Notes under the pieces: model-generated
Told to the model about the DNA's origin: nothing
Databases searched by the model: none
The model's input: the letters and a program-made list of their open reading frames with translations, nothing else
In this document: piece by piece, positions 22,855 to 34,322 of the stretch
How positions within the stretch are numbered: position 1 is the first letter of the stretch
How the letters are laid out: each line of letters opens with the position of its first letter
Position numbers and translations under genes: made by a program
NCBI GenBank assembly: GCA_947044365.1
Contig: OX345649.1
Location: 4,865,905-4,929,904 of the forward strand
DNA: 64,000 bases
DNA from: Petrosia ficiformis
Taxonomy: Eukaryota; Porifera; Demospongiae; Haplosclerida; Petrosiidae
Direction: 5' to 3'

Positions 22855-25800
22855 ATGGAGCTCACCAAATTTTTGGAAGATTGGAAGAGTGAACTAAAGG
22901 ATAAAGAAAGAAGTGATCTATCTAAGAGTTCTCCGTTGATCTACACTGGTAGTACTAAGAGAGATCACCCACCATTAGATGAAGATGAAGTAGAATATAC
23001 AGAGAAGCAACCATGTTTATATGAAGAGAGACAACCTGTACCAACTATTGGAGGACCTGGGTTGTTTCTTCTTCCAGGAGGTTCAATACATTTGCAAATG
23101 AATCCAGATGGAACATCAACTTCATATACAAAAGAAACCAGACATATTACACCTGTTTCACAAGCCAGTCGCAGTGAGACCATATATAACAAAGACGGTA
23201 CAGAGATGCGAAAGGAAGGCTCTGTTGATCTCTATGCCAATATAATGAAGGATAAGGGTGAGAAAGGACGACTAGTTGATCAATTGATATCTGATCTGGT
23301 GAGTTCATCATATTTTGGAAACTAAATTCAAATACTTTCATTAACTGGACTTTAGAACGAGATAGTCAGTATTCCATTTTTTGATATCCAACTGCCCAGA
23401 GAAATTGCACTCATCATCTTCAGTTTTCTTGATATGAAGGATTTGTGTAATTGTGCTATGGTATAAGTATATATAAGTATAATAATGCATATAATACTAT
23501 GTATGTATATAATTATACTATGTATGTATATATGTATAATTTACACAGTATTGACATATGTTATATATAATACATGTACATTGTTTGTGTGTATGTATAT
23601 TGTATGTACAGTGTATGTTGTATATAATTATAATAATATTATATAATGTATGAATGAACAGCGTTTGTTTGTTTGTTTGTATGCTTTGGTACGAAGGTTT
23701 GACTTTAATTTTGTTATACTTTTTATTATTTTTATAACAACATGAATATACTTTGGAGCGGAAGGTCCCTTGTTATCCTTTTCTGTAGCACACCCATGTG
23801 CAATTTTAACCAGACACTAGAACTTCCTCAGACTCACCCCTACAAGGCTTGCATTTCGCGATTTCATATATTGTAATGTATCTGTAGTATATATGTACTA
23901 GTGTTGTTTTAGTATGACAACGATGACCACTTTTAGTTATAGTTATAGTATGTCTAGTTTATCACAATTTTAGTTAGAGTTATAGTTAAATAACTAAAAC
24001 AACACCAGCATCTACATTCACTACACACAGTTACTGTAGCTTTGCTTTTGTGGAAATATATTAATTATAGAGATATAAAAATTAATATATTTATTTATCA
24101 ATTTGTGTATATCCATAGGTAAGTAGAAGTTGGTATGTATTAGCTGAAGACAATACTCTATGGATTAATATATGTCACTCTATGGGTTATGATACCAGCT
24201 CATGGTAATACATGTAGTTATTATTATTATTATTATTATTATTTATTATTAATTATATGTTTTTAGCTTAGATAGTGTAATGAACTGGAAAAATGTCGTG
24301 AAAGAACTTGTGTTACGCAAAAGAAGAGTACAACAAAACTGGATGGTGAATGATTGTGTTTAATAATTATTATAGAGTATACATAATATATACATTATAA
24401 TTATCATATATATGTATATTATATAGTATGCTAATAGGTCCTATATACAAAATATAGGACCTGATTGTTGTGTCCAAGGATGTGATATAGCCCGAGCCTG
24501 CGAGGGCTATATCACATCCGAGGACACAAAACGAGGGTCCTATATTCAGTATATAGGACCTATTAGCATACTATATACAATATATTGTATGATGGTGACA
24601 TCTCCAAATATAGACCTGTTGTGGGTCCTATATACAGAATATAGACCTAGCCACATCAAAGGGATGATGTCATCATCATACTATATGTAATATATATAGT
24701 ATGATAACAGGTCCTATATACAAAATATAGGGCCTGAGTTTTGTGTCCGAGGATGTGATATAGCCTGAGCCTGCGAGGGCTATATCACATCCGAGGACAC
24801 AAAACGAGAATCCTATATACAGTATATAGGACCTATTAACATACTATATACAATATATTGTATGATAGTGACATCTCCTGCATAGTGTGCACATAGAAGG
24901 TCTATATGAACTCACCACATCGAAGGGATGATGTCACCATCATACTATATGTATATATATATATATATAGCATGCTACCATGGCAACCGTTTGATGTGGT
25001 TAGGTCTTATATTTTTGTATATAGACCTGTGAATCTTTAATCTATCAGCATACAATATATTGTATATAGTACACTTACAGTTCTTATATAAAACAATATA
25101 AAACCTTGGTTTAGTGTCCTCGGATGTGATATAGCCCTCGCAGGCTCGGGCTATATCACATCCTTGGACACTAAACCTCGGGTCTATATTTTTGTATATA
25201 AGACCTGTAAGTGTACTATATATATTACATATATATATATGTATATAATTATATATATAATATAATTATGCAATTATATGTAGTATAATACTACCATGGC
25301 AACTGTTTGATGTGATTCGATTGTTAAATCATATAAACCGTGTTTAGTGCCAGGTATACCACCAGCTGGTGTTCAGAGGTTTATGTGGCACTACAGGCCC
25401 CTTAGGTTATGTCCACATAAGCCTTCTCCCTGGCAGGTGGGCATATACTCTATACCTCCTAACCATGGTATAATGTATGTAATTATGTATTACTGTACTA
25501 TAGTATTTCTAACATACAAACTCATTTTCCTTATCAAGGAGAGAATGTGTGGCATATCTGATCATCAACCAGATCATGCTGGAAGCCTGTGTTGTGCTAC
25601 TTACTATAATGGACAGATTTTAATGTGGTATGTAACTATGGAAACGTCTTTAGATAGACCAAAACATTGTTGCATACATAAATACATGTATATGTATGTA
25701 ATCAAGGCACACTCTAGTGTTGTTGACTTTACACAGTACATAAATTCAATTTGTCTTATATAATTGTTGCTATGGTGATGCATAGTTTTTAAATTTGAGC

Positions 25801-28800
25801 TTCCATTTATAGTTATAGTTATGGAGAAAGTCACTTATGGTCTCTTGGTGGTAGTTACAAGGAGATTCCTGTTAAATTAAAACAACCCACATTACATCAC
25901 ATGCCAAATGCTGTTGCTATAGTAGATGATGTAGCTGCTGTTGGCAACAATGATGGTATGATAGTACACTGATTAGTCGCATTGTATATACATATAATTA
26001 TATATATATTATATATATCTCTTATTTATTATTCTCTTTCACCAGTTAATATATATCATGATAATACCAATGTTTCGGCTATTTTAATCAATAGCCTTCA
26101 TCAGGGTATAATGCAAAAAATACAAACTACAGACAGTTTAAATAGATTATTTCTGACAATGATGGATAACATGATGGATAGCTGGAGTGGTGTGATGATT
26201 AATTCTGACAATGACAGTATGGCTGGGGTAGGTTTCCACTATCTCTATTCAATACATTTGGAACCTGGTGGATATACCATGATTCAAAGATGCATTGCTG
26301 GAACCATCATTGATATTGATGGAGAATAGTAGCATCTCCCCAGGCTATGTGATGGTGAGAAGTTCAAGCATGCTCGGCTAGGGCACTGGAATCACAGTCA
26401 CCTGTGATCACTGACCGATGGTGTTCCTTCATCCTGCAGTCCAAGGTTCTGAGAGTCTGTCTGATGTAAGATTTATCACAGTCCTTACAGGGAATTCTAT
26501 AAACCACCTCAGACTTATGTGACATGGGAATGGGATCCTTTGGGTGAGACAAAATTTGTCTGAGGGATCTAGTAGGAGTAAAGAAGATGCTACTATTCTT
26601 CATCAACATCAACGATGGTTCCAGCAATGCATCCTTGAGTCATGGTATATCCACCAGGTTCCAAATCTATTGAATAGAGATAGTGGAAACCTACCCCAGC
26701 CATACTGGCAGTTAACTGTCTTTTGTCATTGTCAATCAATCATCACACCACTCCAGCTATCCATCATGTTATCTATCATTGTCAGAGATAATCTATTTAA
26801 ACTGTCTGTTGTTTGTATTTTTTGCCTTATACCCTGATGAAGGCTATTGATTAAAATAGCCGAAACGTTGGTATTATCATAATATATATTAACTGGTGAA
26901 AGAGAATAATAAATAAGAGATATGAATAATCCCAGCTATCAAGGTCTATATATATTATATATATATTATTATATATACAGTATATAATAACGTACCTATG
27001 AGTGCTATATCAAATTTATGATCACCAAGCCTGAGGGCCATAGGCCTAAGGGCAAGGATGTGGCAGCAATGATGGTATGATAATACACTGTTTAGCCTGT
27101 TCTAGGCATCGTATATACGTATATATATATATGTAATATATTATCAGTGTATAATAACACACCTACGAGTGCTATATCTGATTTATAATCACCAAGCCTG
27201 AGGGGCCATAAGCCTAATGGCAAGGATGTGGCTGCTGTTGGCAGCAATTATGGTATGATAATACACTGTTTAGTCTGTTCTAGGCATTGTATATATATAT
27301 ATGTATCAGTGTATAATAACACACCTACGAGTGCTATATCAGATTTAGGGCAATAGGCCTGAGGGCAAGGATGTGGCTGCTGTTGGCAGCAATGATGATA
27401 CGATAATACACTGTTTAGTCTGTTCTAGGCATTGTATATACGTACATAGGGTAAAGTGATTATAAATCTGTTATAGCATGAATAGACATGTTACAATGAT
27501 TATATCGCAAACTATTGTAGCTGTGTGTAGCTTCTCCTAATGTTTAGTTTAGAGTTTGGACCAGGTGAGTGTTGTAGTCTTGTAGTTTGAGTCGCTGTAG
27601 TCGATGGCAGGTTTTATATCTGATTATAAAACCTGTGGTTACTTTGAAGTTTTGCCATATCGAGTATATATAATTACATATATACATATACATGTATGCA
27701 GTGTTTCCCCTAAAGGGTGGTAACATGGCACTCCCCCACCCTTTAGTATTGCTCTCTCGTTTAATTTTGAAGTTTATGCTGAAAGACACTGTTTTATAAC
27801 ACTGATTGAACATCGTTGACCAAATGTAATGCACTCCCCTGCCCTTAATATTTATCCTGGGGGAAACACTGATATATGTATAATATAGTGTTCACATTAT
27901 GCATGATAGTGTGTATTTAGCAGAAAGATTACTCTGTGGTTTTAATCCTGACACATCCAAACACACAACTGTCTTGACGTACTTGTTATTCTACTCATAA
28001 TGAATGTTTTAATACTTCAATCAAACATGTTTTTAACTTTTTATTAATGCTAATCATCTATTTAGGCATTCAGCTAAATTCAGTTGAATTATTTTTTTCC
28101 AAAAAAGAAGGGCAAATATCTACCTACATGCGAATGTTTAAACCACATTTTCTCTGTCTTCCTGCGTAAAATGATTGGATTACAGTAATTTATTGTTATT
28201 ATTATTAATGTATTTCACTCTACAGGATCATTGAATATCTTTGATTTAAATCATTATCAACAGATATACACCCACACGGTTCCATTGCCGATAAATCATG
28301 TTGCTATGACAACTAATGATACCCACCATTCAATTGCTCTAGTTTCCGGTAAGTTGTATAATATTATATATATAGTATATATTGGGGCCTGTGGAAAGCA
28401 ATCATAGGAATGATCCTATGGGCTATAGTAATATAATGTATTTACTTTTCTCCATTCTCTTGTTCGTCGAAAGGTGAGTTATCTGCTTACTCAAATATCA
28501 TGGTACTAATGAATTTAAATGACGATCTCACTGAATGGAAGTGTGTGAATATGGATCTACCAGGATCTGCACAACTAAGAAATTTTGAGGTTTCAATTTT
28601 AGCCTGTATTCATTTCAGTGTATGACAAAATTGTGTTCATTTTAGTGTATGACTATACTAATAACCACCATTTAGTTATGGCAAATGGTTATGAGTGGCA
28701 AAGGAACATCCATCCAATTGTGTAGTTTAATTTTATTTTTTATTCTAAAATCATACCATATTAAGACTAGAATTGGGATATTGTAGTATCGTGATATTCC

Positions 28801-31800
28801 TTCCATGACATCATGTTGTCATAGTTTCTTGATTATCAATATATTGTAGCTTCATCATTATCACACAGTATGTATACGTAAATACTTGGAGAAATATACG
28901 ATTTTGGTCTTACACAAATCTTGTGTGTACAGAAGTTGATTTGAAAAGCTCTGAGGTGACAAAGCGTGGTATACTGAATATTTTTCTTGATGATATAGAA
29001 AATCGTGATAATTTTTTACCATGATAATCATAATGTATTTCTCATTGTCACCTATCCCTATTGAGAAGTTCACATGGGCATGCAAAAGATCTATTATACT
29101 CGCTTATATAGCTGAAACAGTTAGACAGTGTGGTAACTCTGAAAGTGATACAGCTGGACATTCCTTGCAGCTTCATCGCTCATAATTATTCTTATTATAA
29201 ATACTGGAAAAGACACTCAGTACATGTACAATATCAATAACTGTCCTGCCACAGCTGTTGTCTACTATGGCAAATCAAGTAACAAGTGTTTCATTATTAT
29301 TAGTTCTTTCTTGCAGGGCTTGAAGGGATATCTTGTTATCTGATATTCATTGATCTGTTTCTTTTTATCTGGAACTCGGTTTAATCTCTGCACATGAACC
29401 AAATAAATGCATGGATTAAAATTGGCGGTGGATAATTTTCTTGTTCCTGTTTTCATCAGCGTTTTAGGTTTTTAGAGTACAGAACGGACCAATTGTGCTC
29501 TTGTAAGCATATACCTAACCGAGCTGATATCTGGATACTAAAAGACAAGATATGAAGACAGGATATCCATCCCAGCCTCAATTTTATTGGTCATTTAAAT
29601 CTGTCATTTGTGTTATGTTCGCACTCTAATTCATTTGTATACACATTGTATATATAGGTGAAACAAATTTCACTGATTCCTACCACCCGGGAAGATCCAG
29701 CCAATCAGATTCAAGTGTTATATTCAACTAATACAAGTTTGTCATTACAAGTATGTTCACGATCATACACATATGTATATATACAGACACACACTATTTA
29801 ATGTTTACCTTCTCTTATATACACAGTCTCCTACTGAACCTTATCGTAATGCTTTTCATATATTAGCAGCTGCTGGTGACACTAGTGTTTGTTGTGTGAA
29901 CTGTTTCACACATTCTGATAATTTAATAGCTTGTGGAATATTTGAGTGTGGATGGAATGAGGTAATTCAATACCATTAATTGACTTAACTTATTATCCCT
30001 CCCATCCTCGATTTCCTCTCTCTGCCTCTCTCTCTGTCTGTTTGTCTCTGTCTCTCTCTCTAGCTACGTCTTTATGACCTACCCAATGGTATTCATAAGC
30101 GAAGTTTCAAAGGTCATTATGGAAAAATCAACTGTGTGGAATTTGATAATAATAGTTTAGGAAGGAGGACTCAGTTTGTGTCTGGGAGTGAGGATAAAAG
30201 GTACTATAGATGCATTCACTATAGGAGAGACACTGAATGACTTCATTGAATTTAATTACAGAGTGATTGTTCATGATTATCGAGATTCACAACCAGTTAT
30301 GAGATTAAGTGGAGGACATACAGATGCTGTGTTATGTGTACAAATGGACGACTGGAAAGTAGTTAGTGGAAGGTACACACACATACATCTACATGTACAC
30401 AAAGGTACATACATGTACATGTAAACAAAGGTACATGTACATGTAAACAAAGGTACATGTACATACATGTACATGTAAAAAATGCATACATGTGCAAAAT
30501 ATCAGTTGCTACAATCAGAAATTTATTTTGATTACACACACACATACCCAAAAATGTAAAATCGAATATACATAATTATATGCGGAATATTATATTTCAT
30601 AGTTATACACTCACTATAGTTGAGATAGAATATGAATATAGTTATATAAAGGCCATTCATGTTCACCATGACTGCAGAACAATGTTCAAATTTTAGTTTG
30701 GAATTACCAACAATCTTTTCCTGCATCATTTTACATATAATTATCCCTCCCACTCTTTCTTGTGTATATCAAATTTCAATCATTATTGAGTTACTGTATA
30801 TTAACCTTATAAAGTCGTCACATCCTAATTTTCATCATGAAATTATGAACAGACTTTAAATATAATTACGTATGTATTATACATACTCACTATAGTCGAG
30901 ATGGTACGGTAATATTTTGGGATTTAAGAAAAGGGCACGAGTTATGGAATATACAAGAAAGGTATGTTAAAAATAAAAATATTTCATCTTTATGAAGAAA
31001 AGCAATGTTTAATAATCGTAGCATGGTATAACCACGAAGCCAAAACATCCACCCTGTGTAACCAAATAACTTAATAAGAAATTGTTAGCTTCACAGAGAA
31101 GAGTGTCGACTTATCTATTGAAAATTATACAGAAATTTATTGGATGTTGACGAGTTATGTATATAAAATGATAGTTTATTTGTTACTGAAATGTAAACAC
31201 TAAATTCTATGAATAAGGCTGAAAGAGGAAAGTGAAAAATGCTGACAGTCACTAGGAATAGAATCCAGGGGCACTGACTTTCAGCCACCAGTGCTATCAC
31301 CACTGAACTACATCAACCAGACAATCATCAGCACTTCATAATCCTCTATATACTGCACAAGTGGTACTGAATGCTTCAGTTGCACACCAGGCATGTATGT
31401 GTCATCAGAACCTCATTAGGAGTTGACTGGAAACATTACTACATCAGGAGTAAAGCCATACAAGTGGTTGTACCAATATGCTATGCTTATCTTGCCTCAC
31501 ATTGAAAATAAATGCATTTTGTATTTTCACTTCACTGTTGATCACTTTCGTATGTTGTAATAGATGTCCTGTGTGTCTGTACATTACTACTTGATAACAG
31601 CATATACCATCAATGAAATTCCAACGTGATCTGGATGCATTACACATTATGTTAATGTATAATTGATCTTTTTTTTCTAACAGACATCCTGTATCTCTGT
31701 GCGTTATTAATGATCACCACTTGATAACAGCACACGTACCATCAGTGAAAGTTCTACATGATCCTAATGCAGATACATTGTACATAAGGTACATGTATGT

Positions 31801-32004
31801 GTATATAACAGTACTTACAAAATTATCAATTAATATAATTATTATATCCATAGACAACGAGGACTGGTAAGAATATATGATTTTTCAGTTGATCCACTCT
31901 TCTACACTCGGAAACTTCCTTCAATATGTTCCTCGAATTATAATGAACCCACAGCCTCATTTCATCATTTAGATCTTCGTGTTCCTTATGATATTGTACA
32001 ATAA
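22855..32004 (+). CDS. F-box/WD40-repeat protein
   Basis: Fifteen exons join in frame to exactly 661 codons: 22855-23298, 23356-23460, 24119-24204, 24267-24345, 25539-25627, 25813-25955, 28226-28348, 28474-28589, 29658-29750, 29827-29961, 30064-30200, 30262-30372, 30896-30961, 31684-31788 and 31854-32004. Residues 1-148 are an unannotatable polar N-terminus. An F-box follows at about 158-190 (LPREIALIIFSFLDMKDLCN, then RSWYVLAEDNTLW). WD40 blades fill about 245-640, clearest in GHYGKINCVEFD with VSGSEDKR, and GHTDAVLCVQMD with VSGSRDGTVIFWDLR. F-box/WD40 proteins are SCF ubiquitin-ligase receptors: the F-box binds SKP1 and the propeller binds substrate. The early blades are weak, so the blade count and the FBXW subfamily are uncertain. 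Intron 4 and intron 6 carry foldbacks and a Penelope remnant. Confidence 0.8.
23895..24008. mobile_element. GTTGTTTTAGT-type MITE in F-box/WD40 intron 2
   Basis: The sequence begins CTAGTGTTGTTTTAGTATG and ends with ACTAAAACAACACCAG, an inverted repeat of its start, with internal CCACTTTTAGTTATAG. The same family recurs near 890-1032, 11742-11812, 56455-56600 and 57930-58262. It has no coding capacity. Confidence 0.55.
24425..25212. repeat. Three large foldback (palindrome) units in F-box/WD40 intron 4
   Basis: Two direct copies (about 24425-24590 and 24690-24855) and one rearranged copy (about 25078-25212) each carry a near-perfect palindrome. It is centred on AGCCTGCGAGGGCT, with arms reading GGATGTGATATAGCC and its complement, then outer arms of AGGTCCTATATAC type. 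Each can fold into a stem of about 60-70 bp. They resemble foldback MITEs sharing one family. Confidence 0.7.
26018..26922 (-). mobile_element. Degenerate Penelope-like element with inverted arms
   Basis: Arms 26018-26335 and 26585-26922 are inverted copies of each other. Both carry the phrase for 'AACGTTGGTATTATCAT' and the stretch ending CACCAGTTAATATATAT. Between and overlapping them, minus-strand frame 26364-26627 encodes VVYRIPCKDC, KSYIRQTLRTLDCRMKEH and SALAEHA. This is the conserved block of the GIY-YIG endonuclease region of Penelope-like retroelements. The usual YIG glycine is replaced by arginine and the frame stops straight after SALAEHA, so it is inactive. Inverted terminal arrangement is known for Penelope-like elements. 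It lies in intron 6 of the F-box/WD40 gene. Confidence 0.75.
26990..27450. repeat. Three degenerate ~140-bp direct repeats containing an exon-6-end copy
   Basis: Three units (about 26990-27130, 27150-27300, 27305-27450) each contain CCTACGAGTGCTATATC-like sequence, AGCCTGAGGGCC and then AAGGATGTGGCTGCTG followed by GCAGCAATGATGGTATGAT. The last two phrases match the 3' end and splice donor of exon 25813-25955 of the surrounding gene. Confidence 0.65.
27455..27670. mobile_element. Dispersed repeat copy, 'ATAAATCTGTTATAGCATGA' family
   Basis: About 210 bp is shared with 51829-52045 in the same orientation, including TTTGGACCAGGTGAGT and GGCAGGTTTTATAT. Both copies start with the sequence complementary to the GCTATATCAGATTTATAA motif lying upstream, so the unit is part of a TIR-flanked MITE. 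Confidence 0.65.
27699..27871. mobile_element. hAT-like MITE (CAGTGTTTCCCC)
   Basis: The element starts CAGTGTTTCCCC and ends GGGGGAAACACTG, with matching inner AAAGGGTGG/CCACCCTTT. It is 173 bp with no ORF. The TIR start CAGTG is typical of hAT elements. The flanking duplication is imperfect (ATGTATG versus ATATGTAT). Confidence 0.65.
28590..29657. other. F-box/WD40 intron 8, no recognisable feature
   Basis: About 1.07 kb of AT-rich sequence. I find no repeat family shared with the rest of the window and no exon with usable phase. Confidence 0.45.
30655..30860. mobile_element. MITE family 'TTTAGTTTGGAATKACCAAC', copy 1
   Basis: About 205 bp starting near TCATGTTCACCATGAC and ending near a complementary CATCATGAAATTATGAACA. 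It shares GTGTATATCAAATTTCAATC and CATCCTAATTTT with copies at 32390-32650, 49085-49325, 51040-51290 and 56735-56995. It lies in intron 12 of the F-box/WD40 gene. Confidence 0.65.
31560..31665 (+). pseudogene. Decayed duplicate of WD40 exon 14
   Basis: This intronic stretch aligns along its length to exon 31684-31788: GATGTCCTGTGTGTCTGT against GACATCCTGTATCTCTGTG, then CTTGATAACAGCA, TACCATCA and GTGATCTGGATGCA. It differs at many sites, and the acceptor AG is weak. It is best read as an old tandem exon duplication that has lost function. Confidence 0.6.
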
Positions 32005-32111
32005 TGATTTATATAATATACTTATTTTTATTTTTGATTAATTATAATTGGTCTGTTTTTGCGTGGGTGTCGGGTAGTGAGGTCAAATAAAAGTACTGTC
32101 CTTCCTCAGAC
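32005..32111 (+). promoter_or_regulatory. 107-bp spacer before first dehydratase gene
   Basis: An AATAAA lies at about 32091 and a pyrimidine-rich acceptor, TGTCCTTCCTCAG, ends two bases before the ATG at 32112. The stretch GCGTGGGTGT recurs in the spacer before the second dehydratase gene, so promoter or leader was duplicated with the gene. Confidence 0.45.
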
Positions 32112-34182
32112 ATGCAAGTGGAAACTGAGTTACTCAGGAGTGAACTCCTTTCAAAGAGGTTAGGCTACTCTGTATGGTTGAAGATGGAGAATCAACAGAT
32201 CTCTGGTAGTTTTAAATATCGTGGTATTAGTCGAGTGTGTAAAGAGGTATGTCTTTCCATGTATAATTAATATTGAAGTGTTGTCTTTTTTTCTTTTCAG
32301 GCTGTTGAAAAAGGATGTAAAAAATTAGTTTGTTCATCTGGTAAGAAAATAGAACAATATCCCTTGACTCCTCCATATTTGTTGTATTCAAAGGTCATTC
32401 ACGTCCACCATGATCTCAGGAAAATGTTTATAAATTTAGTTTGGAATGACTAACAATCTTTTTATCTGCGACATTTTAATATAATTATCCTTCCCATTCT
32501 ATTTTGTGTATATCAAATTTCAATCATTATTCAGTTACAGTATAATCATGTATTAATCATATAGCATTAAACTATACATTATTGCATATAAAGTCATTAT
32601 ATACAACCTAATTTTGAGGTCATCGTGAATGTTAACAAACTTTACCTCTAATTAGGTGGTAATGCTGGTTTGGCTGCTGCATTTGCTGCTGAAGTATTGG
32701 GCATACCAATTACAGTATATGTACCAGAATCAACCTCAGAAATAGTGAGAGAGAAGCTAAAAGAACATGGTGCAAAAGTAGAGGTCTATGGAAAAGTAAG
32801 GAAATGTGTGTATCAAGAAAAAACTGTAAAGAAACGTGACAGAAACTTGATAGGATACTTATCAAACACACAGACATACCATGTTACCATGTTAGGTACA
32901 GTGTTCCAGTCATGTTTCTTGATGCACATCATGAAACCTTTATTTTATGTAGCCACATTGTAATTCAGTAGTTTTTGTGTATTTTTTTCTTTTGATCAAT
33001 AAAATCTCAGATTTGGGATGTGGCAAATGCAAAGGCATTGGAAGCAGCTACTGAATCAGGTGATACATGGACTATTAAATATGATTATCAATTATTCATA
33101 TTTCTTATTTAAATTAGGTGTACAGTTCATTCATCCATTTGATGATCCAATTATTTGGTAATACAAATTTTTCCAGACACAATAATCTTCTTAATAACCT
33201 CATTCCTATATCAGGAGCCCATGGGCTCCTGTCTATGTATGATATAGCCACAATCCTAAACTATTTGCATGTCTTCAGTGATATACATGAGGTCAATTCG
33301 TAGCTTATATGTAATGATATAATCTCTTTCAGGGAGGGACATGCTACTATAATCACAGACATAAAAGATCAGCTAAGAGGAAACGTTCCTGATGTTATTG
33401 TTGCATCTGTGGGAGGAGGAGGTCTAATGAATGGAATTTTACATGGATTGCATGAAGTTGGATGGAACCATGTGCCATTGGTTGCCATGGAAACCATTGG
33501 GGCTGATAGTTTAAATGCTTGTGTTAAGGCAGGAGACTGGGTGGAAATTGATGACATCACTAGGTATATATAGATATGTACAAACATGGACAAATGGATG
33601 GATGACTGAATGGAAAGATGAATGTGAAGATGAATGTAGATAAAGGATGGATGAAATAGTTCTTTTGCACATACAGTGTAGCAAAATGTTTGGGCGCTCG
33701 ACGTGTTTGTAAGAGAACTTACCAATGGTTAAGTGAACACAATGTAATCTCCTGTGCAATACCAGATGAAGAGGCATTGAAAGCATGTGTTAAAATATCA
33801 GGTGAGGAGATAAATAATATCAATAGAACGTTTGAGTTAGTTAGTTAGTTTCAAGTTAGCCTTGTACCAGGCTCTTAAGATGGTGGAGAAACAGAGACTG
33901 CGCCTCTTCATATCAATGCAGAATTTTGAGTTTACCCTAACATCTGGTACTGAACCAATGAATTCATATATTACACCTTTCATTTCAGATGATCACAATA
34001 TTCTTGTCCCACCTTCTTGTGGTGCTGCTATTGCAGCAGTATATAGTGATATTCTATCAGATCTGATCAAAGAGGGAAAGTTGCCACAAATATTGAATAA
34101 TGTTGTAATCATTGTGTGTGGAGGAAGTGGAACTACAACTGAGAAAGTAGAGGAATGGAGGAAAACACTTAGAACAATATGA
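32112..34182 (+). CDS. SDS: L-serine/L-threonine dehydratase, copy 1
   Basis: Eight exons (32112-32246, 32301-32340, 32656-32795, 33011-33059, 33118-33157, 33333-33563, 33677-33801, 33989-34182) encode 317 aa, close to human SDS (328 aa). It is a fold-type II PLP enzyme that deaminates serine or threonine to pyruvate or 2-oxobutyrate in the cytosol. Lys35 in SGSFKYRG is the expected Schiff-base lysine. SSGGNAGLA (57-65) is the substrate-binding loop in its SDS form, not the SSGNHG of serine racemase. GGGGL (162-166) binds the PLP phosphate and VCGGSGTTT lies near the C-terminus. HPFDDPIIWEGHATI is also diagnostic of SDS. All catalytic elements are intact. The start lies just after an acceptor-like CTCAG, so an untranslated or trans-spliced leader is possible. 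Confidence 0.88.
32390..32650. mobile_element. MITE family 'TTTAGTTTGGAATKACCAAC', copy 2
   Basis: About 260 bp inside intron 2 of the first dehydratase gene. It starts near CATTCACGTCCACCATGA and ends GAGGTCATCGTGAATG, giving weak TIRs. It is absent from the equivalent intron of the second gene, whose intron 2 is only 59 bp. Confidence 0.68.
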
Positions 34183-34322
34183 TTATTATTATTACTTTCA
34201 AAGAAAGTTCTAATGTGTAAAAAAAAAAAACAATAATATTTTACGTGGGTGTTGCTCTGCGGGTGTGTCAAAGGTAGGGCTGGTATAAAAACCTGTTTTA
34301 TGCATCATCGTCTCGTTTAGCA
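34183..34322 (+). promoter_or_regulatory. 140-bp spacer before second dehydratase gene
   Basis: It contains a run of A, then ACGTGGGTGT as in the spacer before the first copy, then a pyrimidine-rich acceptor ATCGTCTCGTTTAG ending two bases before the ATG. A donor-like AAGGTAGGG about 60 bases upstream would also allow a tiny 5'UTR intron. Confidence 0.42.

Noticed and set aside
25354..25436. Possible extra F-box/WD40 exon with acceptor- and donor-like ends
   Set aside because: At 83 bp it would break the phase between exons 24267-24345 and 25539-25627, which join cleanly without it.
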